From contig JALWKJ010000078.1 of NCBI GenBank assembly GCA_027081495.1, forward strand, positions 1-20,839: a stretch of 20,839 nt of DNA, read 5' to 3'. How positions within the stretch are numbered: the first letter of the stretch is position 1; every line of letters starts with the position of its first letter. The notes under the pieces were generated by a model. It had not been told where the DNA came from and ran no database searches. It saw only the letters and a program-made list of their open reading frames with translations. This document shows positions 13,765-20,839 of this stretch, piece after piece. A program made the translations under genes and the position numbers. The DNA comes from Campylobacterales bacterium (GTDB lineage Bacteria; Campylobacterota; Campylobacteria; Campylobacterales; QNZT01).

Positions 13765-14624
13765 TAGACAAAAATTTCATCCAGCAGGGCATCCACGAAT
13801 TTCTCTTTATCGAAGATTTCCAATTGATTTTTATCTTCGCCCACTCCAAGATAAAGGATCGGTTTTTGTATCTCTTTTGCTATGGAAAATATAGCGCCTC
13901 CTTTTGCCGTGCCGTCGAGTTTGGTAACTATTAGGGCGTCTATGCCTATCATTTCGTTAAAGGCATGGGCTTGATTTATGGCGGAGTTTCCCTGTGTCCC
14001 GTCAAGTACGAGTACTTTTCGATCGGGCGCGTTCTCTTTCGCTTTATTGCAGATTCGAACTATTTTTTGAAGCTCTTTTGCGAGGTTTGACTGCGTATGC
14101 AGTCTGCCCGCCGTATCGATGATGACATTGTCTATGCCTTTTGCTTTGGCGGAATTTATTGCGTCGTACGCTACGGCCGATGGGTCATGACCTTGTTTTG
14201 TGGCGACTATGGGTATGTCGATTTTTTGAGCCCATCTTTTAAGCTGTTCAATCGCCGCCGCTCTGAAAGTGTCTGCGGCTGAAAGAAGAACGCTTTTTCC
14301 TTCGTTTTTGTATTTGTAAGCGAGTTTGGCAATCGTTGTTGTTTTACCGGCTCCGTTGACTCCGAAAATCAGCTCTACAAACGGTTTTTGATCGTTTAAG
14401 GGTTTTGCTTTTTGTTCTATAAAGTAGCTAAGAAGAACTTTTCTTAAAGGTTCTCTTTTAACATGATTTGAAGGAGGAAGATAGTAGATGATCTCTTCGA
14501 CGCATTCATAGGTTACATCCGCTTCAAGGAGTATCTCTTCAAGCAGCTCTTTTGAAACGGTGTTCTCTTTTTTCGGAGCTACGCTTCTTATAGCCTGCGC
14601 GGTTTTTTTAAAGAAGTCAAACAT
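13764..14624 (-). CDS. ftsY: Signal recognition particle receptor FtsY
   Basis: A 286-aa SRP GTPase that docks Ffh-bound ribosomes to the membrane for co-translational insertion. It has an N domain (about 1-80), G1 GVNGAGKTT (88-96), the insertion-box region with DTFRAAAIEQL (118-128), G3 DTAGR (170-174), G4 TKLDG (234-238) and the closing GVGED. The acidic A domain of E. coli FtsY is absent and the protein begins with a short amphipathic MFDFFKKTAQAIR helix, as in other short FtsY proteins, which probably gives membrane contact. It lies between the tlpA-like gene, whose stop is immediately before this ATG, and radA. Confidence 0.97.
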   Translation of the reverse strand: MFDFFKKTAQAIRSVAPKKENTVSKELLEEILLEADVTYECVEEIIYYLPPSNHVKREPLRKVLLSYFIEQKAKPLNDQKPFVELIFGVNGAGKTTTIAKLAYKYKNEGKSVLLSAADTFRAAAIEQLKRWAQKIDIPIVATKQGHDPSAVAYDAINSAKAKGIDNVIIDTAGRLHTQSNLAKELQKIVRICNKAKENAPDRKVLVLDGTQGNSAINQAHAFNEMIGIDALIVTKLDGTAKGGAIFSIAKEIQKPILYLGVGEDKNQLEIFDKEKFVDALLDEIFV

Positions 14625-15218
14625 CTATTTTATCGCCAATGCTCTTTGTATGTCGGCTTCTATCATTTCCTGGGGAACGGCGCCTACATAATGTGTAAAG
14701 TAGTTGCCCCTTTTATCATACATAACCGTAGTAGGAAGACTTTTTATTCCCCCAAGCGCGTCGGAGAGAAGAAAATTTTCCGGTGAATTTGCGATCGGAT
14801 AATTGATTTGCATCAATTTTTCAAACTTTTGAATCGTGATATCCTCTTTATTATCCTCCATCAAAACTCCTATGATTTGAAGATCGTCTTTAAAGGCGTT
14901 TTGTATATCCGCTAAATGGGGAATTTCCGCTCTGCAAGGAGGACACCATGTGGCAAAAAAATTAAGAAGAACGATTTTTCCTTCATACCCTTCAAAAACG
15001 ATTCCTTTGGGCGTCGCGCGAAGCGTTATCTGAAGACCTCCGGTCGTGTGTAAAACTATGCTGCTTTGTTCAACGCTCTTGTTGGCTTCTTTTTCCTCGA
15101 TTTGAGTTTGCTGTTGATTTTGCTCTTTTTTCTGAGCCTCTTGTTTGTGTGCTTTTCTCTCACATCCCGTAAAAAAAATCGTTAAAGCTAAAAATAAAAC
15201 GGCGATTTTGGTTAACAT
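14625..15218 (-). CDS. TlpA-like thioredoxin-fold lipoprotein
   Basis: A 197-aa secreted protein with a lipoprotein signal peptide (lipobox FTGC, C19). It is followed by a Q/K/E-rich linker (about 20-52) and a thioredoxin fold with FFATWCPPCRAEIPHL (87-102), redox cysteines C92 and C95, and a late cis-proline region SLPTTVMYDKRGN. Such proteins act in the periplasm as thiol reductants or oxidants, for example in cytochrome c maturation, or in general disulfide handling. No substrate can be named. The ribosome-binding site AAGGAT is well placed. It is the first gene of the minus-strand operon leading into ftsY. Confidence 0.9.
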   Translation of the reverse strand: MLTKIAVLFLALTIFFTGCERKAHKQEAQKKEQNQQQTQIEEKEANKSVEQSSIVLHTTGGLQITLRATPKGIVFEGYEGKIVLLNFFATWCPPCRAEIPHLADIQNAFKDDLQIIGVLMEDNKEDITIQKFEKLMQINYPIANSPENFLLSDALGGIKSLPTTVMYDKRGNYFTHYVGAVPQEMIEADIQRALAIK

Positions 15219-15221
15219 ACA

Positions 15222-15251
15222 AATCCTTATGTTAGAATTGAAAGGATTATA
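15222..15251 (-). promoter_or_regulatory. Promoter of the tlpA-like/ftsY/radA operon, with a 7-bp inverted repeat
   Basis: On the minus strand a TATAAT preceded by TG (15246-15251) lies about 30 bp upstream of the tlpA-like ATG. AATCCTT (15222-15228) and AAGGATT (15242-15248) form a 7-bp inverted repeat with a 13-nt spacer, the right arm overlapping the -10. On the plus strand TAGAAT (15233-15238) is a possible -10 for the divergent cyclo-ligase gene, so the two promoters would overlap. Confidence 0.45.
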
Positions 15252-15270
15252 CAGATGTAGGGCTTATATT

Positions 15271-15903
15271 TTGGATAAAAAAAGTTTCAGGAAAAAATGT
15301 TTAAGAAAATTGCATAAGAAAAAAGGTCTCAATAAAAAAATCGCCGATCAAAAAATCGCCGATGAGCTTAAAAAGCTTGTTAAATCATTGAGACCGCGGT
15401 CGATACTTTTTTATCTTCCTTTAAAAATAGAAGTTGATTTAAGATCGATTATGAATCTTTATAGAAAAAAATATAAAATATTTGTTCCTTTTATAGTGAA
15501 AGAAAGTTTTAAGATGGTAAAATACCGTTTGCCTTTGACGCAAAACGCGTACGGTATTTTTGAACCGCCAAAAAGCAGACAGAGGATAGATGAAGTTGAT
15601 ATGATTATCGTTCCCGTCGTTGGGGTTGACGGAGCGTTTAAAAGAGTAGGCTTTGGCAAAGGCATGTATGATAGATACTTTCAAAAATTAAAAAACAGAC
15701 CCGTTGTCGTATTCGTACAGAGGGTCAAATGTGTTACAAACGAGATAGTAACCGACCGTTACGATATTTCGGCAGATTTTTATATAACCCCAAAAGAGAC
15801 TTTATTTCGAGGTAAAAAATATGATAACTCAATTGCTAATCGCCGTTTCAGGCGCTCTAGTGGGCGCAGGCGCCGTCGTGCTTGGAGTAAAAAAATCACA
15901 TAA
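15271..15903 (+). CDS. 5-formyltetrahydrofolate cyclo-ligase family protein
   Basis: A 211-aa enzyme that converts 5-formyl-THF to 5,10-methenyl-THF with ATP, keeping the folate pool usable. The N-terminus has the K/R-rich KKSFRKKCLRKL helix. SILFYLPLKIEVDLRSIM is the substrate-binding strand, and the family signature is VPVVGVDGAFKRVGFGKGMYDRYF (given by its ends VPVVGVDG and GKGMYDRYF, about 129-152). TTG at 15271 is chosen because AGGG lies 8 nt upstream and the protein then starts like its homologues. In-frame ATG at 15229 and other earlier starts would run into the divergent gene's control region. The last 28 codons run out of frame into rny and give an unusual arginine-rich tail. Confidence 0.88.
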   Translation: MDKKSFRKKCLRKLHKKKGLNKKIADQKIADELKKLVKSLRPRSILFYLPLKIEVDLRSIMNLYRKKYKIFVPFIVKESFKMVKYRLPLTQNAYGIFEPPKSRQRIDEVDMIIVPVVGVDGAFKRVGFGKGMYDRYFQKLKNRPVVVFVQRVKCVTNEIVTDRYDISADFYITPKETLFRGKKYDNSIANRRFRRSSGRRRRRAWSKKIT

Positions 15904-17389
15904 CGCAAAGCTTAGCCTTTATCTTGATCAAGCCAAAGCAAAAGCGAGCGCAATAGAACACGAAGCCGAGAAACTGCTTCAAGATGCCAGAATCAAGGCA
16001 AAAGATATCGAGATTCAGGCGCAGCGATCTTATGAATTAAAGGAGCAGAAACTCGTAAGCGAATATGAAAAAAAGTTTGCCGATCTTGAACAAAAGCAGA
16101 AAGATGTAAACACGCTTTTTAAAGATGAATTAAAAAACATCATGATCGAAAAAGATGAATTAAAAGCGGCGAAACTTGAGCTTCAAGAGTATAAAAGCGA
16201 ACTTGAAAAGTATGAGGTAGAACTTAAAACTAAGCTGGAAGATGCGGACAAACTGATTGAAAAATCGGCCGGTATGACCAAAGAAGAGGCAAAGAAAATT
16301 GTTCTTAAAAGAGTAGAAGAGAGTTCTCGCGCCCAGATTGCCCATATCGTTAGAAAGTATGAACAAGAAGCGAAAGATAAAGCGAAGAAAAACGCAAACT
16401 ACATACTTGCCCAAGCCGCGAGTCGTTTTGCCGGAGAGTTTGCCGCCGAGCGGCTCATCAATACCGTAAATCTTACAAGCGACGATATCAAGGGTAGAAT
16501 AATCGGAAAAGAGGGAAGAAACATCAAGGCTCTCGAGATGACTTTGGGAGTCGATGTAATCATCGACGATACTCCAAATGTCATAATCTTAAGCAGTTTC
16601 AATCTTTATAGAAGGGCTATCGCCACAAAAGTGATAGAAGAGCTTATTAGCGACGGTAGAATTCAACCTGCTCGAATAGAGGATATTTACAAAAAAGTGT
16701 GTGCGGAATTTGAACAAAATATATATGAAGAGGGCGAAGAGATACTTTTGGATTTCGGTATTACCGATATGCATCCCGAGATTATAAAACTGATAGGAAA
16801 ATTGAAATTTCGCGCATCATACGGTCAAAACGCGCTCGGTCATTCTCTGGAGGTCGCAAATCTAGCCGGAATCATAGCGGCGGAGTGCGGAGGAGATGAA
16901 AAGCTGGCGATTAGAGCCGGATTGCTTCATGACATAGGAAAAGCGTTGACGCATGATTATTCGGGAAGTCATGTCGATCTTGGAGCGGAAATTTGCAAAA
17001 GATACAACGAACATGAAGTCGTAATAAACGCCATTTACGCTCATCACGGTCACGAAGACGCGACTTCCGTCGAGTCGGCGGCGGTTTGCGCGGCGGATAC
17101 GCTCTCAGCCGCAAGACCCGGCGCTAGACGAGAGGTTTTGGAAGCGTTTTTGAAAAGAGTGCAGGATATCGAAGAGATAGCCGTTTCCAAAGAGGGCGTA
17201 AGATCGGCATACGCGATAAATGCGGGGCGTGAGATCAGAGTCATCGCGAATGCTAAATTGATCAATGACGATGAAGCCGTTCTTCTATCAAAAGAGATAG
17301 CAAAAGAGATAGAAGAGAAGGTTCAATATCCCGGCGATATAAAAGTAAATGTCATTAGAGAGCTGCGAGCTGTGGATTATGCCAGATAA
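15821..17389 (+). CDS. rny: Ribonuclease Y
   Basis: A 522-aa membrane-anchored endoribonuclease that initiates mRNA decay. It has an N-terminal transmembrane helix (about 4-22), a long coiled coil (about 30-200), a KH domain with GRIIGKEGRN (225-234), and an HD domain with LLHDIGKALTHD (368-379; H370-D371 metal ligands) and a second conserved AHHGHED further on. Length is typical. GAGGT (15809-15813) precedes the ATG. The first 83 bases overlap the end of the cyclo-ligase frame, and the ABC transporter follows by 3 bp, so the genes are co-transcribed. Confidence 0.96.
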   Translation: MITQLLIAVSGALVGAGAVVLGVKKSHNAKLSLYLDQAKAKASAIEHEAEKLLQDARIKAKDIEIQAQRSYELKEQKLVSEYEKKFADLEQKQKDVNTLFKDELKNIMIEKDELKAAKLELQEYKSELEKYEVELKTKLEDADKLIEKSAGMTKEEAKKIVLKRVEESSRAQIAHIVRKYEQEAKDKAKKNANYILAQAASRFAGEFAAERLINTVNLTSDDIKGRIIGKEGRNIKALEMTLGVDVIIDDTPNVIILSSFNLYRRAIATKVIEELISDGRIQPARIEDIYKKVCAEFEQNIYEEGEEILLDFGITDMHPEIIKLIGKLKFRASYGQNALGHSLEVANLAGIIAAECGGDEKLAIRAGLLHDIGKALTHDYSGSHVDLGAEICKRYNEHEVVINAIYAHHGHEDATSVESAAVCAADTLSAARPGARREVLEAFLKRVQDIEEIAVSKEGVRSAYAINAGREIRVIANAKLINDDEAVLLSKEIAKEIEEKVQYPGDIKVNVIRELRAVDYAR

Positions 17390-17392
17390 CGC

Positions 17393-19171
17393 ATGCAAAA
17401 GTATAGTTTCAAAGATATCTTTTTAGAGGTAAAAAAGTATAAAAAAGAGCTTATCGTCGCAAATGTTATCGCAGTTTTTGCGGCAATAGCCGCGGCGGCG
17501 GCTCCGATTTTGATTCCTCTTTTGGTCGATGAAGTTCTTTTAAAAAAACCGGGTTTTCTCGTCGAAAACATCGATAAAATTTCAGGCGCGCATAAAGAGG
17601 CGTGGTTTTATGTTTTAATCGTTTTGATTTTGACAATTGTATTAAGAGCTATATACTTCTCTCTTAGCGTAATCCAAACATGGTATTTTACGGTTATATC
17701 GAAAAATATAACATACAAAATCAGAAAAGATCTGTTAAAACGAATATCGAAAGTTTCTTTAAAAGAGTACGAGAGTTTTGGAAGCGGAAAAATCTCGTCG
17801 ATGTCCGTCGTCGATGTAAATACGATCGATATGTTTTTATCGCAGTCGATTAGCCGTTTATTGATATCTCTGTTTATGATTGTCGCGGTATCGGTCGTAC
17901 TTTTGTTGATACATTGGCAATTGGCTCTTTTTATACTTTTATTTAATCCTTTTATTATCTTTTTTACAAGCAAAATCGCGAGGAGCGTCTCAAAGTATAA
18001 AAAGAGGGAAAATGCGATTATAGCCGCGTTTCAAGACTCATTGAGCGAGACGCTGGAGCTTTTTTGGCAGGTTAGGGCGGCAAACGCCCAAGTTTCGTTT
18101 TTCAAAAATTTAACGAATTTGGCAAACGAGATAAAAAAGAGAGGTATTTCGTTCGCTTTTAAATCCGAAATAGCTACAAAAGGATCGTATATGATCTTTT
18201 TGGTAGGTTTTGAGATTTTCAGAGCCGCGGGCATACTTATGGTCTTTTACAGCGATCTTACTATAGGTTTGATGCTGGCGATCTTCGGATATCTTTGGGT
18301 GATAGTAAATCCGATTCATGAAATAATAAATATTCAATACGCCTATCACAACGCAAAAGCGGCTCTTGAGAGAATAAACGAAATCTTTGATCTTGAAGTC
18401 GAACCTAAATTTCCGCATCGAAAAAATCCTTTTAAAAACAAAAGAGCAAACTCTATAGAGTTTAAGAGCGTAAATTTCTCTTACGATAAAGAGTCTGTCG
18501 TACTTAAAGATATCTCTTTAAAGGTCAAGGCAAAAAGCAAAGTAGCGATAGTCGGAGCGAGTGGAAAAGGAAAAAGCACGATAGCTCAGTTAATGGTAGG
18601 ATTTTATCAGCCAAACAGCGGCGATATATCGTATGACGGTATCTCTTACAAAGAGATCGGACTTGACATAATTAGAGAACATGTCTATCTGGTTCTTCAA
18701 AATCCTATGTTATTTAACGAAACGATTCGTTTCAATTTGACTTTCGGTAAAGAGTGCGGTGAAGAGAAGATAAAAGAGGCTTTGAGAATTTCACAGCTTG
18801 AGGGATTTGTCGATAAATTGCCAAAAGGGCTTGAGACTCTTGTCGGTAAAAACGGAATCAAACTATCGGGAGGACAGAGACAAAGAGTTTCGATCGCCCG
18901 CATGATTATTGCCGATCCTAACATCGTTATCTTCGACGAATCTACTTCCGCTCTTGACATAGATACGGAAGATTCGTTATTTGAGGCGCTTGAGGGCTTT
19001 TTGAAAGATAAAACCACTATAATAATCGCTCATAGATTAAGCACCATTAAAATGGCGGATTTTATCTATTATATTCATGAGGGAAAAATTTTACAATCGG
19101 GCACATTAAAACAGCTTTTAAGCCAAGAGGGTCATTTTAAAGCCGTTTTTGAAAACGATTTAAGGATATAG
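17393..19171 (+). CDS. ABC transporter, fused permease and ATPase (exporter type)
   Basis: A 592-aa half-transporter. Transmembrane helices lie at about 20-48, 72-95, 155-175, 176-195, 262-285 and 288-310, forming a type IV (exporter) ABC membrane domain. The nucleotide-binding domain starts at about 355 with Walker A GASGKGKST (388-396), Q-loop Q436, signature LSGGQ (491-495), Walker B IVIFDE (511-516, catalytic E516) and switch H547. This is the MsbA/multidrug/lipid exporter architecture; the substrate cannot be read from the sequence. It starts 3 bp after rny with a weak ribosome-binding site, so it probably depends on coupling. The DedA gene follows by 5 bp. Confidence 0.93.
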   Translation: MQKYSFKDIFLEVKKYKKELIVANVIAVFAAIAAAAAPILIPLLVDEVLLKKPGFLVENIDKISGAHKEAWFYVLIVLILTIVLRAIYFSLSVIQTWYFTVISKNITYKIRKDLLKRISKVSLKEYESFGSGKISSMSVVDVNTIDMFLSQSISRLLISLFMIVAVSVVLLLIHWQLALFILLFNPFIIFFTSKIARSVSKYKKRENAIIAAFQDSLSETLELFWQVRAANAQVSFFKNLTNLANEIKKRGISFAFKSEIATKGSYMIFLVGFEIFRAAGILMVFYSDLTIGLMLAIFGYLWVIVNPIHEIINIQYAYHNAKAALERINEIFDLEVEPKFPHRKNPFKNKRANSIEFKSVNFSYDKESVVLKDISLKVKAKSKVAIVGASGKGKSTIAQLMVGFYQPNSGDISYDGISYKEIGLDIIREHVYLVLQNPMLFNETIRFNLTFGKECGEEKIKEALRISQLEGFVDKLPKGLETLVGKNGIKLSGGQRQRVSIARMIIADPNIVIFDESTSALDIDTEDSLFEALEGFLKDKTTIIIAHRLSTIKMADFIYYIHEGKILQSGTLKQLLSQEGHFKAVFENDLRI

Positions 19172-19176
19172 AATCT

Positions 19177-19737
19177 ATGCATGAACTTTTGACTACACTT
19201 AGCACCTACGGATATATAGCACTTTTTTTATACTCTCTTGGAGGCGGATTTTTCGGTATGATAGCCGCGGGCGCGCTAAGTTATATGGGCAAGATGGATA
19301 TAAAAATTTCAATGCTTGTCGTCTTTTTCGCGAATTATCTTGGAGATATGATTCTTTTTTATATGGCAAGATACAATAAGCAAATGATAGCTCCGTATAT
19401 GAAAAATCATAGAAGAAAATTCGCTCTCTCTCATATGCTTGTTAGAAAGTATGGCGATTTTGCCGTATTTTTACAAAAGTTTGTTTACGGCGTAAAAACG
19501 CTTGTTCCAATAGCTATGGGGCTTTCAAAATACAGCTTTGTGAAATTTGGCGTGCTAAACGCTCCGGCATCGGCGCTATTTGTCCTATTTTTCGGGCTTT
19601 TAAGTTACAAGGGAGGCGAACATATCGTATCTATTTTTGGAAGATTGAAAGACGATCCCTGGATCATGCCTCTTATTTTGCTCTCTCTTATAGCTCTTAT
19701 ATGGTTTTATTTTAGCAAGGCTGCGAAGAAGAAGTGA
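19177..19737 (+). CDS. DedA/VTT-family integral membrane protein
   Basis: A 186-aa protein with about four to five hydrophobic segments, including re-entrant-type helices. The diagnostic stretch VFLQKFVYGVKTLVPIAMG (about 94-112) corresponds to the F..R(F)xPGxRTxxxxxAG motif of DedA proteins. The usual arginine and proline of RFxPG are K and Y here (KFVYG), so the motif is degenerate at two positions. GDMILFYMARY (about 56-66) matches the (G/A)DxxxYxxGR motif, with the glycine before R replaced by alanine. DedA-family members act in undecaprenyl-phosphate or phospholipid flipping and membrane homeostasis. It is in an operon with the ABC transporter and ends in a GTGA overlap with the glycosyltransferase. 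Confidence 0.85.
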   Translation: MHELLTTLSTYGYIALFLYSLGGGFFGMIAAGALSYMGKMDIKISMLVVFFANYLGDMILFYMARYNKQMIAPYMKNHRRKFALSHMLVRKYGDFAVFLQKFVYGVKTLVPIAMGLSKYSFVKFGVLNAPASALFVLFFGLLSYKGGEHIVSIFGRLKDDPWIMPLILLSLIALIWFYFSKAAKKK

Positions 19738-20534
19738 ATATTTCGGTTATCATTACGACATATAACCGCAGTTTTTTTGTAAAAAGGGCTATCGATTCGG
19801 TTCTTTCGCAAACTACGCCCGCTTATGAGATTATAGTGATAGACGACGGTTCAAGCGATGATACCGGCGAAATTTTAAAAGAGTACGAAGGAGAGATAAA
19901 AACTATCTATCAAGACAATCAAGGCGTAAGTGCCGCAAGAAATAGAGGAGTTGATCTCTCAAGAGGAGATTGGATAGCTTTTTTAGACTCGGACGACATC
20001 TGGCATAATAAAAAACTTCAAATCCAATCTCTTTTTCATAAAAAAAATCCTTTAACGCTCTTTTCCCATACAAACGAGATTTGGATAAGAGACGGCAAAA
20101 GAGTTTCTCAAAAAAAGAGACATAAAAAACCAAACGGCGATTGTTTTTATGAAAATCTCGATTTTTGTAAGATATCTCCATCGACGGTTATGATAAATAA
20201 AAAACTTTTAAAGGAGCGCGGAGGTTTTGACGAAGATCTTTTGATTTGCGAAGATTACGATTTATGGTTAAGGGTATTGAAAAAAGAGCCCGTAGGCTTG
20301 ATCGAAGAGAGTTTGACATATAAATACGCCGGAAATTGGCGGCAGCTCTCCTTTAGTAACTCTTGTCATGATCTCTACCATATAAAGGCGCTTTTGAAGC
20401 ATTTGCCCGATTTAAAGGTAGAGAATAAAATTTCGCAAAAACTCTCAATTTTGCAAAAAGGAGCTAAAAAACATAAAAACGATTTAATACTCGCTTTTTG
20501 CAAAGAGGTTTCAAGCAAACTCGATTTCATTTAA
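19734..20534 (+). CDS. Family 2 glycosyltransferase
   Basis: A 266-aa cytosolic or membrane-associated GT-A enzyme. The sequence has SVIITTYNR (4-12), the nucleotide-sugar-binding VIDDGSSDDT (35-44), GVSAARNRGV (64-73), metal-binding DSDD (85-88) and the acceptor/catalytic-base region GGFDEDLLICEDYDLWLRVL. It transfers an activated sugar to an unknown acceptor, perhaps a surface glycan. The start is GTG (19734), overlapping the DedA stop (GTGA). The end overlaps the convergent EAL gene by 24 bp. The position after an exporter and a DedA protein fits cell-envelope work but does not prove it. Confidence 0.92.
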   Translation: MNISVIITTYNRSFFVKRAIDSVLSQTTPAYEIIVIDDGSSDDTGEILKEYEGEIKTIYQDNQGVSAARNRGVDLSRGDWIAFLDSDDIWHNKKLQIQSLFHKKNPLTLFSHTNEIWIRDGKRVSQKKRHKKPNGDCFYENLDFCKISPSTVMINKKLLKERGGFDEDLLICEDYDLWLRVLKKEPVGLIEESLTYKYAGNWRQLSFSNSCHDLYHIKALLKHLPDLKVENKISQKLSILQKGAKKHKNDLILAFCKEVSSKLDFI

Positions 20535-20839
20535 AACCGGTTTATTTACGCAAAGCTTATCTTTCGCTTTACCTATATAGTATCCTTGAGAGTAGTCTAT
20601 GCCTATTTCGTTTACTATCTCAAAAATCGTTTTGTTATAGACATACTCGGCAACCGTTTTCGCGCCGATTTTATCGGCAAACACTTTTATCGTCTCTACC
20701 GTTTGCCTGCTCGCTTTCGATCTATCTATATTTTTTATCAAAGAACCGTCGAGTTTTATGATATCGGGTTCAAATTCGATTATTCTGATAAAATTCGAAA
20801 AGCCGCTTCCAAAATCGTCGATTGCGATTTTTGCTCCGT
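20511..20839 (-). CDS. EAL-domain protein (cyclic-di-GMP phosphodiesterase type), C-terminal part
   Basis: The frame stays open to the right edge of the window, so the N-terminus is missing. The visible roughly 108 residues contain the second half of an EAL domain: AIDDFGSGFSNF with its metal-binding DD pair, DIIKLDGSLIKNI with the catalytic-region lysine, KTVAEYV with the metal-binding glutamate, and DYSQGYYIGKA. The conserved positions I can see are intact, so this half looks compatible with c-di-GMP hydrolysis. The EAL motif itself and any sensor or GGDEF domain lie outside. The gene is convergent with the glycosyltransferase, overlapping it by 24 bp. Confidence 0.93.
   Translation of the reverse strand, partial: GAKIAIDDFGSGFSNFIRIIEFEPDIIKLDGSLIKNIDRSKASRQTVETIKVFADKIGAKTVAEYVYNKTIFEIVNEIGIDYSQGYYIGKAKDKLCVNKPVLNEIEFA

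Noticed and set aside
15145..15270. Longer 5' extension of the cyclo-ligase frame (ATG at 15145 or 15229)
   Set aside because: It would run through the divergent tlpA-like start and promoter, adds residues unlike the family, and the TTG at 15271 has a well-spaced AGGG.
16160..17265. Several minus-strand open frames inside rny
   Set aside because: They are antisense shadows of a well-conserved gene. They overlap one another and show no domain.
1..20839. CRISPR array, insertion sequence, prophage or integrative element
   Set aside because: No regularly spaced repeats, transposase, integrase or attachment-site duplications were seen. The only accessory-looking DNA is the toxin-antitoxin pocket around 2.07-3.05 kb.

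Overview
The window looks like a chromosomal segment of a member of the Campylobacterota (former Epsilonproteobacteria). The grounds are low-to-moderate GC with strong AAA/TTT codon preference, TATAAT-type -10 boxes without clear -35 boxes, a long DapD (about 400 aa) of the type I associate with this group, and the neighbourhood of ftsY, radA, a TlpA-like lipoprotein, 5-formyl-THF cyclo-ligase and rny. The genus cannot be fixed from sequence reading alone. Nearly all of it is dense core-genome coding; I see no rRNA, tRNA, CRISPR array or insertion sequence.

Layout: (1) 1-1640, plus strand: the last codons of guaA, a DUF3137-like membrane protein and hemD, tightly packed. (2) 1641-3160: a small accessory pocket. 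It holds a degenerate DUF309-like protein, a roughly 350-bp stretch with broken or orphan small frames, and a VapBC-type toxin-antitoxin pair in which both genes lack an ATG at the expected start position. (3) 3163-8554, plus strand: a YebC/PmpR-family protein, gatB (behind a perfect 10-bp inverted repeat that ends at its start codon), a six-transmembrane voltage-sensor-like K+ channel with a fused RCK domain, a separate soluble RCK protein, and gpsA. The last four overlap by 1-4 bp and form one operon. (4) 8607-11400, plus strand: a DEAD-box RNA helicase with a long leader, then dapD, closed by a good intrinsic terminator. (5) 11387-15218, minus strand: a tlpA-like lipoprotein, ftsY, radA and two unrecognised small genes, apparently one operon. 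(6) 15271-20534, plus strand, divergent from (5): 5-formyl-THF cyclo-ligase, rny, an exporter-type ABC transporter, a DedA-family membrane protein and a family 2 glycosyltransferase. (7) 20511-20839, minus strand: the C-terminal part of an EAL-domain protein, convergent with and overlapping the glycosyltransferase.

Functionally the segment mixes nucleotide, haem, folate and lysine/peptidoglycan biosynthesis (guaA, hemD, 5-FCL, dapD) with translation and RNA handling (gatB, YebC, DEAD helicase, RNase Y), membrane targeting (FtsY), recombination (RadA), phospholipid precursor synthesis (GpsA) and envelope transport (ABC, DedA, GT2). I found no clearly new multi-gene system. The least ordinary places are the 2.07-3.05 kb toxin-antitoxin pocket, the dyad in front of gatB, and the paired fused-plus-free RCK arrangement of the potassium channel.
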